A stretch of DNA of 64,000 nucleotides from Viola odorata (GCA_963691705.1 OY829542.1:42839105-42903104), one strand, 5' to 3'. Counted from the stretch's first letter, positions 44,925 to 56,812 are shown. The notes: generated by a model from the letters alone, not told the origin. Translations and numbers: made by a program.

Positions 44925-45325
44925 AGAGTGACAACATCAAATTATCTCCTCCTAGAGTGACATCAACGAATTATCTCCTCCCTGAGCGACAACATCAAAA
45001 TTATCCCATCAGATTGACATCCCCGAATATATCTCCTCCTAGAGTGACATCAACGAATGACATCATCAAATTATACCTCCTCCCAGAGTGACATGAACGA
45101 TTATCTCCTCCCATAACGACAACATCAAAATTATCCCATCAGAGTGACATCTACGACTTACCTCCTCCCAGAGTGACATCAACGAACTTTTTCCTCCCAG
45201 AGTGACATCTACGACTTATCTCCTCCCAGAGTGACATCAACGAACTTTTTCCTCCCAGAGTGACATCTACGACTTATCTCCTCCTAGAGTGACATCAACG
45301 AACTTTTTCCTCCCAGAGGGATGTC
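44925..45325 (+). repeat. Array D6: CCTCCCAGAGTGACATC unit
   Basis: About 28-bp units; the last copies form a regular 58-bp dimer ending ACGAACTTTTT or ACGACTTATC. Confidence 0.85.
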
Positions 45326-45422
45326 ATCATGCTCTTTTAAGGTAAGACCTGCTGTGTCGCCAAAATTCAGATATGTGGGGGCAACCGTCTTTACTTCTTA
45401 TTAAATACTTCGATAAGACAGT

Positions 45423-45432
45423 AAAGAGGGGG
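45423..45432 (+). promoter_or_regulatory. Polypurine tract of element D
   Basis: AAAGAGGGGG, four bases before the 3' LTR; primes plus-strand DNA synthesis. Confidence 0.75.
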
Positions 45433-45436
45433 TAAC

Positions 45437-48400
45437 TATTAATACCCGAATTTTGACGCCATTTTAAATTGAATTTATCATTTCTGTTATTTTACTTAAC
45501 TTACTGTCATTTTTAATTAATTTACTATCGTTAGTTCATTTTTAATTCTCGTCACATTTTATCATCGTTATCATTGTCATCAGCGTCGTAAATCACACTT
45601 TTAATTTTTCATCACGTATTTTCATTATTATTATTATTAATATTTTCAGCCTTAAAAATCATATTTTTAATTATCCGTCAGTCATTTGCTATTTCTTTTT
45701 CCGTTTTAGGCCATCGCATAAAATTTAGGATTTTTAGTATTTTATCATATTTTTTAGCATTTTTTATTTTATTATTATTTTTGTTCGAGCTTTTATTGGA
45801 CCCGAGTAAGTTCGCTCGGACCATTGATCGAACGCGTTATTTCTTTAGTTGATAATTACCTACTATTTTTTCATTCACGCCAGTCAACTTCGTCTCGTCC
45901 AATTTTCGTCGTGACGTCATTTATTTTTCATTCGAACATATTCATATTTCCAAACGAGAAAATAAACATGTTAAACGAAAATTTTTCTTCATTCGCTGTA
46001 GATTCTTAAAGTCGTCTTATTTTTCTCTACGCACTGGCGCTTTTGGCTCGAAAATTCAGAACGTTTGTTCACAAAAATGGCTCGAGGCCATTTAAATAGC
46101 ATAAAAGGCCAAGTTGATCATCACCGTTGATCTGGTTGACCAAGGAAAGTCAACTAGATCAACGACGCACTATTTACGTGCATGGTGCACGTAAATAGTG
46201 GCAGCAAGCAGCAGCAGAGCAAGCCACCGAGCTGCTTGCTCCCGTCGCTTCCTGTCCCGTCCGCCATCATCACCAACGGCCGTAGACCCGCCAGCACGAC
46301 AACCCTAGCCCCGCCAGCGTACGCCTTGCTCCTCCACACGCAGCGTCGCGTCCTCACCCTCACTCGCGAGCTCGCCTATAAATAGAGGCCACTGGCTCTC
46401 CATTTTACACACGAATTCACCCAAGCAGAGACTGCTACTTATCCCTCTTAACCGATTGCTCATGTAGAGCATAAGTTGCCACCTTTCTCAAGCTTTTTTC
46501 TTCATGTTTCTGTGCTTTCTTTCTTTAATTTTCTTATTGTCGTTTTGATCAAAACAATTGCTTATATTTATGCCATTAATTCCTATATATTCCATAGATT
46601 AAATCCATGCTTTTAATTTGCTTAATCGTTAGATAAATCTTGTGAATTTTGAGTTTTTTGTTAATTACCACTTTTACCATTTTTTCAAAATTAAATATGC
46701 TACGAGTAGAAGCTAGATTCGAGGTTTATACGGTCGGGAAGCCGTCGAGGAGACGAGCGCGACAGTATAAGGATCTTGAGAAATGGCCACCTGTGGCCGG
46801 AGCTTGGTCACCGATAGTTGCGCCGGCGACCAAAGCTTGAAGATGATGAATAGTGGATTTTGGTCTTTCGCGGGAGAGAAGGAAAGGTGATGGGCTTGGC
46901 CCATCACCATTTTTTTAATCTCCCTGGGCCAAGAACTAGTCCTGGCCCATTTCTTTTATTTTTCATGTTGGACCCAACCCATTTTTCATTCTTTCCGAGA
47001 TCTCGGATCGCGTTTTTCATAAAAATACTCGGGCATTCCATTATGACTATTCTTCGTACTGTCGCTTTAAAATTTTGTACCTATCAACTGTTTAAATTTC
47101 CGCAATTTATTATCCGCAACCTATCAACTGTTTAAATTTTTCGCACTTTAATTTTCCGCAATTTACTTTCTGCAATTTAAATTCAGTCATTTAATTTACC
47201 GCCTATATGGTCGGCCGCATTTTTAATTTCCGCAAATATCAACTGCTTTAAATTCTCGCAAATATCAACTACTTTAAATTCTGCAAATCATCAACTGTTT
47301 AATTTTCTGCAAATCGTCAATTGTTTAATTTTCTGCAAATCGTCAACTGTTTAATTTTCTGCAAATCGTCAACTGTTTAATTTTCTGCAAATCATCAATT
47401 GTTTAATTTTCTGCAAATCATCAACTGTTTAATTTTCTGCAAATCGTCAACTGCTTAATTTTCTGCAAATCATCAATTGTTAAATTCTTCTGCAAATCAT
47501 CAACTATTTAATTTTTCTGCAAATATGAACTGTTTAATTTTTCTGCAAATCATCAACTGTTAAATTTTCCTGCAAATCATCAAATCTTTAATTTTTTGTC
47601 AAATCATCATTTAAATTTTCATATGCATCAAATCATCATTTAAATTTCTCGCACTTATCAACTGTCATCATTTAAATTTCTCGCACTCGTCAAATCATCA
47701 TTTAAATTTTCGTATGCATCAAATCATCATTTGAATTTTCCTGCAATTATCAAATCATCATTTAAATTTTCGTATGCGTCAAATCACCATTTAAATTTTC
47801 ATATGCGTCAAACCATTATTTTTTTTTCTTTTCGTATATATCAACTATTTATTTAATTCCTCGCATACATAAACTGCTTATTTATTTTTCGAGCTATCAC
47901 TAACACTCTCATTTTGTAGGTTTAAAATTTAAGCTTCGCTCGAAAGTACGCCTTTCTTTCCCCTTTTATTTATTCAAAGCTTTCCATAAATATTAATCGT
48001 ATGCATGATATATAGAATTGCTAGAATTAAAATCAATCCACATGAACAACTTGTTTAAATAACTCGCTTTAAATGTCGTGCTCATTTATTTTAAATTCCG
48101 CTTATATCTTTCATTTTTGTACTCTGTTAGCAATCCATGATAGAATCACTTAGTAATTAATTTAATCATGCATGGCTCGATGATGAAAAGTGGGCGCTCA
48201 TTCGGTCTTACGGAAAATTCAATCCCATCACACTACGGTCAGGAATAATAGAGCGGTCTTGAAAATGGTAACCCCGTCCGAAAAGATTTTTCAAACGGTA
48301 ACCCCGTCCAATGATTAATTATTCCTGAACAGTCCCGATCATGGAAAAGACTAAAGTGACGATTCCTCTAAGGACCCCCTTTTAAAACGCATTTTTATCA

Positions 48401-48717
48401 AACATCTTTTAAACACCTCTCTTATCAATCGGTAACCATTTTCGGATGTGACTCGGGTGCCTAACACCTTCCCCGAGTCCATAGTACGACCCCGAACCTT
48501 TGTTCTTGGGTTTAGACCCTTTTTTGTGCCTTTAGTTTTAGTTTTTATTTTTATTTTTATTTTATGCCATGATGATTAGGTTCCCTAAACCTAGAGACAA
48601 AAATTAGGGTGGCGACTTCATTGCATGTTGCGAGGCATCCTTTTACGTTGAGCATCGTAAGGTCTTAGATTCGTCGTATACTCGCGAATAATCTTTCATT
48701 ATTTTCGGGGCGCGACA
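45437..48717 (+). repeat. 3' LTR of element D
   Basis: Begins TATTAATACCCG (TG mutated to TA) and ends GGGGCGCGACA. It has 12 copies of the 26-bp repeat (47281-47592), a TATA box at 46377-46384, and a small duplication of a GGTAACCCCGTCC segment near 48265-48310 not in the 5' copy. Confidence 0.9.
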
Positions 48718-49262
48718 CATTCCATGACCAAAGGAGGCCACTTCGGCGCTAAGTAGACAACCCTGAAAGTTCTAGAGACCGCTTTCTTTTGGCCCTCACT
48801 CTTCAATGATAGTTACATGTTCTGTGTAACATACCCTCGCTGTCAAATGACTGGTAATATCACTACCCGGAATTAGATGACCCTCACTAGTATTCTTACT
48901 TGTGAAAATTTTTGACATTTGGGGCATCGATTTCATGGGACCATTCCCTAACTCGTTTGGTAATATTTATATTTTACTTGCGGTTAATTATGTTTCCAAA
49001 TAGGTGGAGGCCAAGGCGACCAGGACTGACGATTTTAAAATTGTTGTGAATTTCCTCAGGACTAATATTTTTAACAGGTTTGGTACCCACTTCTGCAACC
49101 GCATCGTGGCCAACCTCCTCACCAAGTACCGCGTCACCGACCTAGCATCTACAACATACCATCCACAGACCAACGGCCAAGCTGAAGTATCTAATCGTGA
49201 GATCAAATCCATCTTAGAGAAGACTGTCAATCAGTCTAGAAAGACTGGAGCTTAGCTTTAGT
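48718..49262 (+). pseudogene. Integrase core of element C (continued)
   Basis: Resumes in the zinc finger (HSMTKGGHFGAK) directly at the CATTC site. First catalytic Asp at 48929-48931 (GIDFMGPF), final Glu at 49184-49186 (NGQAEVSNRE). Only 85 codons separate them instead of about 96: the join FGT-HFCNR shows that about 11 residues, including the second catalytic Asp, are gone. Homology ends near 49262 where the copia element F begins. Confidence 0.8.
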
Positions 49263-50216
49263 TGGAACATAGTTTAGTGTGAATGCAGCTGTGTCCAGGG
49301 CATGACTCCTAAAGGTAAGAGGAAGATCAGTTTGACTCATCATAGATCGAACCATATCCAATAAAGTTTGATTTCCTTCAGATACACCATTCCATTGTGG
49401 CGTTCTTGGAGGAGTTAATTGTGAAACAATTTCACAGTTTCTAAGATGATCATCTAACTCCTAACTCAAATATTCACCACCTTGATTTGATCGAAGTGCT
49501 TTAATTATTTTGCCAAGTTAATTTTGTACTTCATTTTGGAAAGTCCTAAACGTTTCAAAACTTTCATGTTTATGTTTCATTTAGTAGATATAGTCATATC
49601 TACTGAAATCATCTGTGAATGTAATGATGTACTAATATCCACCCTTGGCAGCAGTACTCATTGGACCGCATACATCAGTATGCATAAGGCTCAATAAATC
49701 ACTAGCCCTTTCACCTTATCCAGTAAAGGGATTATCTGTCATTTTCCCCAATAAATAAGATTCACATGTGTCATATGATTCAAAATTAAATTCACTAAAA
49801 AATCCATCCTTATGGAGTTTTGATATGCATTTCTCATTTATATAGCCTAAACGACAATGTCATATGTAGGATGGGTTTAAATCATTGGATTTAAATTTCT
49901 TGGTAGATATGTTATGAATGGGTTGTTCATTTAGAACATCAAAGTTTAAAACATAAATGTCATGATGTAAATCAACATTTGCATAATGTATGGCATCCCT
50001 AAGAATTGAAATTTTCTTATTCTTAATAATAAAATCAAATCTATCTTGTTCCAAACAAGAAACTGAAATTATGTTCCTACTCAAAGCTGGAACAAAATAA
50101 TAGTTGTTCAAAACTAAAACAAGCCTACTAGGTATAAGCAGTTCATAAGTTCCTACAGCTTTGGCAACAACTTTTCCTCCATTACAAGCTCTTAGGTCTG
50201 CCTCTCCCTTTCTCAA
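49256..50216 (-). pseudogene. GAG-pre-integrase and integrase core of element F
   Basis: GAG-pre-integrase region LSRNIISVSCLEQDRFDF and HDIYVLN (50216-49860), zinc finger HCRLGYINEKC...CESYLLGKM, then the core with first Asp at 49676-49674 (HTDVCGP) and Glu at 49379-49377 (NGVSEGN). The second Asp position (49487-49485) is AAT: LRSNQGGEY where copia integrases have LRSDxGGEY. The final 35-residue spacing is kept. Stops at several points. Confidence 0.85.
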
Positions 50217-50229
50217 AGGTCTACTTCCT

Positions 50230-51158
50230 TTCAGATCCTAAACATTTACACAAATGTGAGCACGACAATCGGTATCCAATACCCAAGAAGTAGGAATAGA
50301 AAGATCAATTTCTATAACATAAATACCCGAAGCGGTAGTCTCACTACTCTTCTTCTTTTTCAGATCTTCCAGATACAACTTGCAATTTCTTTTCCAATGA
50401 CCAGTCTCATTGCAGAATTGTCAAGTTCCAACCTTTGGAATCTTTGTTGTTTTCTTCATAGGCTTGGGTTTAGGCTTACTGTAGCCACTTTTATTGCCAT
50501 TATATTTCATCCCTTTTCCTTTTTGAACCATCAAGATAGGGGCAGACACTGTCTTGATGTTCTGTTCAGCAGTCTTTAGCATCCCATGCAACTCAGAAAT
50601 GGATTTCTCCATATTCCCATATTATAATTCATAACAAATTGAGCAAACTAATTAGTAAAGGAATTCATAATCAAATTTGTAGCCAACTCTTGACTAATGG
50701 GAAATCCAAGTCTCTCAAGGCGATCAATGTGGCTTTTCACCTTTATGACATGAGTGCTCACAGATGCACCTTCAGTCATCTTGCATGAATGCAAAGCCTT
50801 GATAGTGCTAAATCTTTCCTACCTTGTCTGCTGTTGGAACATTTCTTTCAGATGGTTGGCTATGTCTAAGGCACCCATGTGCTCTACATCCTTTTGAAGG
50901 TCTAAACTCATGATGGCCAACTTATGATAACTTACATCAAGAGCATCACTAGAATACCTTTTGTAATCATCCCTTATAGCTTTTGCAGCATTAGTAGGTG
51001 GTTCCTTAGGAACATCTTCCTCAAGGACATACAATTTCCTTTCTTGCCTAAGAACAATTCTTAGGTTCTTGAACTAGTCAAGGAAATTGGGACTAGTCAG
51101 CTTGTCCTTCTCAAGGACAGATCGCTAGAGATAACGTTGGATTGTTATTAGCAGTCAT
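50230..51158 (-). pseudogene. gag and protease start of element F
   Basis: ATG at 51158 (MTANNNPTL). The copia-type Gag core is seen in SYHKLAIMSLDLQKDVEHMGALDIANHLKEMF and ASVSTHVIKVKSHIDRLERLGF. A zinc knuckle follows (FCNETGHWKRNC near 50410), whose first Cys codon is now TGA. The protease active site is near 50276 (WVLDTDC). Many stops. Confidence 0.75.
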
Positions 51159-52151
51159 TAATCTACAACAAGATATGCAAAGAACATTTATCAACAATTA
51201 ATAAATCTCCCACTCAATTAATCACCCTTAAGATTAATTACAACAATCACAAATATTGCATTTAGAAAGTGGGCTAAAATTTATATTTCACTTAATTATA
51301 AACTCAGCTTTGGCATGCCGCTTAAAATCAAGTTATTTAGATAGGTAACTCATTTACCAATTACATCGCATGTAACTTTTAGAAACATTATGAGATCCAG
51401 GATATCATATACCCATACATGTTTAAACTCATCTCATGTCTTAGGCCCAAAACTATTTTGATAGCCTAAATAAGTATGACCATGGTTAAACTTATGGAAG
51501 CACTATTTCCATCTTATCTAACTAAGGTAACCTAATGATTATTGGGTCCAAAACTATTTTGATAACCCATGCTCCGTTGATCAAAGCTTTGAAAAGTGTT
51601 CAAACATGGATGGCATAAAACTTATGGTTTGAAAGGTTATAATTACAAAACTATTACAAGGCACTAGGATTAGGTGGCCCGGCGATTACGACCCTTAAAT
51701 CTAAGTGGCTCAGCAATCGTATTGCCAAAATAGGCTATTTACGCTCCTTAAATTGAAGTGTTTCAGCAATCGTATTGTCAAAAAATAGGCCGATTACAAC
51801 CCCTTAAATATTACCACCTATATCGGTTTATTCAATCAAATTGAATCATCAAAACCATTCGCATTAAACCATTCAATGATCATTGTTCCAGCCTCATAGT
51901 AGCATGTATATATCTATGTATGTTCATAAACAACCAGTATAATTATAGAACCACATTATATAAATTTAGCGTACATATCATAGATATATCAAACATCATA
52001 TGTATATCAACAAATATTCGGCAATATATACCATATATATGAGCAATTAATTGATTTCTGGTTATGCATCATATTTATATATCAATTAATTTCGGTTACA
52101 CATCATATGAATGCTCCAAAACTGAATCACATACAAAATAATCAAATGCAA
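51159..52151. other. Leader region of element F
   Basis: About 1 kb without coding signal between gag and primer site. AT-rich with repeated TTAAAT and GGCGATTACGACC-like words (51670-51810) and ATATATC-rich tracts (51900-52100). Unusually long for a copia leader, so it may hide a further insertion. Confidence 0.5.
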
Positions 52152-52166
52152 GAGGCTTCGCTACCA
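52152..52166 (-). promoter_or_regulatory. Primer binding site of element F, initiator-Met type
   Basis: Minus strand TGGTAGCGAAGCC, related to the usual TGGTATCAGAGCC of plant copia elements. Confidence 0.65.
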
Positions 52167-52167
52167 C

Positions 52168-52830
52168 TGTTAGGATGCAGTTGTAAATACAGGGGAAGAC
52201 TTATTACAAACCGAAACAGGAACCAAGCCATTGAATATAATGTATGAAGGATTGGGATTACAACCGTGTACTTTATACCGGAAATAAAATCGTTGGAGCC
52301 CCAAACTGAAATGCAGAAATTGAGTGGATGAACCGTTCGCAAGAGGTCAAATTGAACCAACAGGTGCTGCCGGTAATGACGAACACCCTCTATTTGTATC
52401 CACACGAATGAGCCAAATATTTGACAGAAATAGTTTACTAGAACCGAAGGAATAAGGATTCACAATCCATTAGAATGCAACTCATTGCATTTTCTCTTCT
52501 TTCTCCCTTAGTGGTGTTAGGTTTTCTTATCAAGAAAAAACTGAAAATGCTAACAATGAACACCTAACCCTTTAGCCTAACATCCTTAACTTTGTATACT
52601 AGGGTTATAAATTTAGTCAAATACTAAGTTACCCTTTGGTTAAAAACCAAATTACCCTAATAGAATATGTTAGGTATATGTTAGATATTATCATATAATA
52701 TCCTATTACAATCACACCAAGTATTTACTTAACTCATAAAATAAATACACCGAATATTTATTTAATTCCTTAAATAATTATTAGTAATTATTTCAAACCA
52801 ATTGGTTAGTTTTCGGGCACAAGACCAACA
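52168..52830 (-). repeat. 5' LTR of element F
   Basis: 663 bp; plus-strand ends TGTTAGGATG and AAGACCAACA, so both ends begin TGTT on the outward strand. A minus-strand TATA-like TTATAAAT occurs near 52606. Flanked on the right by CAATC (52831-52835); the partner duplication is lost. Confidence 0.75.
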
Positions 52831-52848
52831 CAATCTTCCACCTACAAC

Positions 52849-55038
52849 CATGACAGATGAACAAGCTCCGGCGAGCTCAGCCTAGGCATAAACTTCCCAG
52901 CAATGGGAAGATAACTCTACGGAGGCCTTCGCAGTCTGAGTACTAACCACCATGGATGTCGTCGTCGAGTCCACTCCCAAGAAACAACCATGCGAAGCAC
53001 CACTCATGATCTCTCCCGAGAAACCTAGTAATGCTGAGAAGGTGGATTCTGGTGACACCGCAACTCAGCTATCCACGGTCATAGAAACCCAAGAACTAGA
53101 AGGGTATGCCAAGGAATCTTACTTGTAAGATGAAGACATGGCCCCGGTGGAAGATCAATTCCAAGGGGAAGAAGATACTGAGAAGGGATAAGAAAATGGA
53201 ATCCAGGTGGAAGCGGAGGCATCGGCGAAGCTCAAACCAACGTTTACACCTAATAATGTCACCCTGAAGTTGTCGTGGGAATCAACGAAAGATAAGGAAG
53301 TTGCTGAGGAAGAAGTGGAAAAGAAAGAAGAAGTTAAGGAAGATGAGAAGAGTTAAGAGAGCTTACGAGCTATAGCGACTCAACCTTTGACCTAAGGTTT
53401 AAGCCTAGTCAAAAGGAGATGAACAAACCTGAGTTAGAGACTGAGCCTGATAAAATTTTGTTGTCCTTCCTGAGAAACAGAAGAAGAGTAGAGTTGGTGA
53501 TTGATTAGGTGGCTGAAAGAAGAATCGAGAACCGGATGGATAAAATCTGAGTCTTGGCCGAAAGTCAATCTCTCTTGGCCAAGGATGTGACCAAGAAGGC
53601 TGTTGTGAGCTCACCACCTATAATGAAGACTAATTAGGTGCTCACAAGAAGCTTGTTAAGTAGCCCATCAAAGAGATGCCTTCCGCTGCTATGAACCGGA
53701 AGAGAAAGGAAAAGAGCCTAATGTCACTATAGTAGAAGCGGACGCCGAAGAGCTAATAGACCTAGAGCTAGAGCTAGAGCCGCTGACCAAAACTAACCAA
53801 CCTCCTACAAAGCCAACAAAGGTAACCCCTCCCCACATCATAAACTTTAGGTATGCCTTAAACTAGATTCCCAGGATGATAATCTTACCTTACATCAGAA
53901 ATCTCACTTTGCACACTATTTGACTTCTAATTATTAGATTTTATAGGCTTGTCTGCTAGAATAAGGAAAATGGTTCATGATATTGGCTGGGGCTCAATTT
54001 TCTTTGTTGATCATTCTGCATATACTGAACTGTGCTTAGAAATTTATTGCACTTTCTAGTTTGATTACAACATGTTAGCTATTAAAGGCAAGAACCATTT
54101 TGATTTGTATGCTAGTGATGTTGTAAACTTCAAATTAGTAGAAAAAATGGTCTCACATGTCTACGCATGAGTTTGATGTATTAGTTGATTTTGTCTCTAC
54201 TACTGAGCTTAACTCTAACTAGTATACTAATGTTTGGTATGAGATCCCGAAAACATAGAACAATGATGGTGCCTTTAGGTCCCTCACTAGTGACCCTAAG
54301 GCTCATTTTGATAAGAACTCCAAAGCTCATATGCTTAAAGATCCTACTCTCAGGATCTTACATAGGGCTTTATCTGTTAGTTTCTATAGGAAAACCAACA
54401 TCTTTGGTGCTCTTTATAGACAGGAATTGTTTCTGCTTTAGTGTTTGTAAACTGACCAAAAATTCAGTGTAGGCTACTAGTTAGCTAAGTAGTTTGTTGC
54501 TGCTAAGAAAAAAATAGTTTTAGGTTCCCTAATTACTCATTTAGCTTTGAAATCTAGGAACCTAAACTTATCCACTACTAACTTACATGACTTTTGTGCT
54601 CTTAAACTGCTAGATTTAAAATCTCTTGACCAAATAGGTTACTTTCACTTAGAGAGAGGTATTGTTTGCTATAATACAGGTTGTACACCAAAGGATGAAC
54701 AAGTTTTCGGCATCAAGCACAAGGGTAGATATAAATTGACCCCTCTAAAGTTTCCAACATAAGAGGATGATATGGAGCAAAGAGACCAAGAAGATGTTCT
54801 TGGCCAAGAAGCTCCAGCCCCCACTTCTGCCACTCTACAACCTGCACTAGGATGGATGGGCGCACTTCTGGATCAACAGAAGGAGACTAACAAACTCTTT
54901 TAGAGCTTCATAGCTTCCTAGAATCAAGCAGTTGCCCTGCAAATATCCCTCGTGGAGTCCATCATCTCCTTCACCTAGAAGTTTGACTCTGCCTACCCAC
55001 CCAATCAAGCTCAACCCCCTCCACCACCTTCTTCTTAA
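52849..55038 (+). pseudogene. 3'-proximal Athila-type ORF (region G)
   Basis: Opens at ATG 52849 (MTDEQAPASS), then an acidic Glu/Lys-rich stretch (52950-53370) with stops. The more conserved part, 53930-54780, includes RKMVHDIGWGSIFFVDHSAYTE, ILHRALSVSFYRKTNIFGALY and RNLNLSTTNLHDFCALKLL, resembling plant 'ATHILA ORF-1 / putative plant transposon protein' families (from memory). The Pro-rich tail ends at TAA 55036-55038. Because it is followed directly by 3' UTR motifs, polypurine tract and LTR, it sits where the env-like ORF lies in Athila. Heavily broken. Possibly the 3' end of element C. Confidence 0.55.
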
Positions 55039-55127
55039 GCACCTTGCCCTAAGTTATTTCTTTATTTTTCTTTCTTCTTCTTTATTTTTTGTTTTCCCTT
55101 TTTTGTTTTTTGTGTTTTTTTCCCTTG

Positions 55128-55145
55128 CACATTGAGGACAATGTG
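55128..55145 (+). promoter_or_regulatory. Conserved hairpin CACATTG-AGGA-CAATGTG
   Basis: Same loop and position as the hairpin at 37907, with one stem pair changed from G-C to A-T on both sides. Confidence 0.6.
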
Positions 55146-55166
55146 TCCAATAAGTGTGTGTGTGTG

Positions 55167-55213
55167 GGGGGGGGGGGGGGGGGAGGGTGTGGGGGGGGGG
55201 GGGGGGGGGGGGA
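55167..55213 (+). repeat. Poly-G tract
   Basis: Two G runs of about 18 and 23 bases separated by AGGGTGT, after a (GT)n stretch. Could be real slippage of a polypurine segment or a sequencing-length uncertainty. Confidence 0.8.
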
Positions 55214-56812
55214 TGGGGCTTCGGCTTATCATTGGCTTTCCCCGGATTCCCTTCTCTTCCTAGGGAGAGTAACTAAGTAAGGCCTGTCTATTAGGTGATC
55301 TGGAAGAGTTGGATTTCCAGCAATAGAAAGATAGGGAACTCTATCTTCGGCAATCAATAACCATATCATACCGAGCCTGCTAAGCGGGAAAAAAAAGGAA
55401 ATGCCCATGCTTGCTGGCAATCACGCAAAAGATGAAGAACTGTCTAGAAGAGGTGCTTCTACATAATGAAATACACCAGATGAATGATTTTATCTTACAG
55501 AAGAAATTTATTGAACTTATAGAATCGAAATAAACTAGTTGACATCTTTCGATTCATTTGGCTCTCACGCTCATTCTCTCCGCCATGAAGGAATTTAAAT
55601 AATAAAAAATATTTATACAACAGCCAAGCTCAAGCTCAAGCTCGTACAAACAAGTCAACTCATGGGCTAGTCCTATTCTTGGGTTGACTTTTTTTCAGCA
55701 TTTCAATTCAAGGAGAATATGCCAAACTATGTGATTGAATAAATCCTCCTCTATCTGTTGTGGGTTAGTCAAGTAGGGATCTAGGGGCCTCCTATTTATT
55801 TTAAAGTAAAAAAGAAAAAAGATAAGTAAGTGAAGCCAGTGAGGGGAGGGGAAATTTTCCCTTTTAATTTTTGTGTGTTAGGTTAGTCTTTGCATGTTTC
55901 ATGTTTATTGTGTTAAACAAAATCAGAACTCCCTTTTTTCTCTTGAAAATTTTCCTCAACACCTAAAATGCCATGACACTTGAGTAATCAAATCAATGTT
56001 TTATTAATAGGGCAACCGTATGAGTGTAACATTTTCAATGCCTATAACTTCATATATCCTAATGCTAGCTTAACATCTTGCTCATCCCCATAGATTCATG
56101 ATAGTTTAGCTTGGAGCTTAGGAGAGTAGTTGAAGGAGCACCCAGAAACTTATAAGGTTGTCAATCTTTATTTCTACACTATTTGAGAGTCTTCAATACC
56201 TTGAATGTGATTGTAGACCATCACTAAAACCACTAGGGTTGCATGATGTTGGTAATTCGGTACCACTACCCCTATATTTGGCGAAACTCCCATAACGCAT
56301 TTAGCTTATCCCTTAATACCAAGCCGAACAAGCTAAGTTGGTGTTTGCTTGAATTTTATGTGATATATCAATTGTGAAGAAAAAGAAAAGAGGAGATTCA
56401 AGAAATTGCACCAAAAAAAAAGAAAAGGTAACTACAAATAAAGACCTCAATGAAGGAAAATAAAGACCTCAATGAAGGTATGGTGTGACGAAAATATGTG
56501 ATTCTATATGCTTAAATTTTTGTACTGTGAATGAGCAATTAATGTTAGCAGCCTCTATACATTTCTGGATTAAATTGGGTGAGACAATTAAAATGTAATC
56601 AAATATTTTATTCCTTCAATTGTTTTCTTAAGTGCAAGACTGGCTATCAAGGCACTATTGAAATGATTGAGATGTTTGGGGGTATTGAATAGGGCTTGTT
56701 AATCTAGGATGGATTTGAAGATTGAAGTGTTTGCATATTTTCTGTGTTGAGCCTAATCTTTGAGAGAAAAACTTTAGTTGATGGTTTTTATTTTATTGTT
56801 TTTGTTGAATGC

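Larger units (their letters stand above)
27905..48717 (+). mobile_element. Element D: giant non-autonomous Ogre/Tat-like LTR element
   Basis: LTRs of 3239 and 3281 bp, flanked by exact CATTC duplications (27900-27904, 48718-48722). Without the nested element E it is about 14.3 kb, of which 7.8 kb is internal. The internal part has a primer site, one degenerate gag, a long 3' untranslated zone of six tandem arrays and a polypurine tract, but no protease, RT or integrase. It must have depended on enzymes from another element. Confidence 0.9.
49256..52830 (-). mobile_element. Element F: truncated Ty1/copia retrotransposon
   Basis: Minus strand: LTR, Met-type primer site, leader, gag, protease, GAG-pre-integrase and integrase core. 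It stops before RT; RT, RNase H and the 3' LTR are missing. The left border lies against C's integrase, and a short stretch near 49256-49270 can be read in both, so the junction may have formed at microhomology. Confidence 0.85.

Noticed and set aside
44280..45091. Ser/Thr/Pro-rich ORFs of 147, 171 and 72 codons
   Set aside because: They are frames through tandem arrays D3-D6 with no unique sequence.
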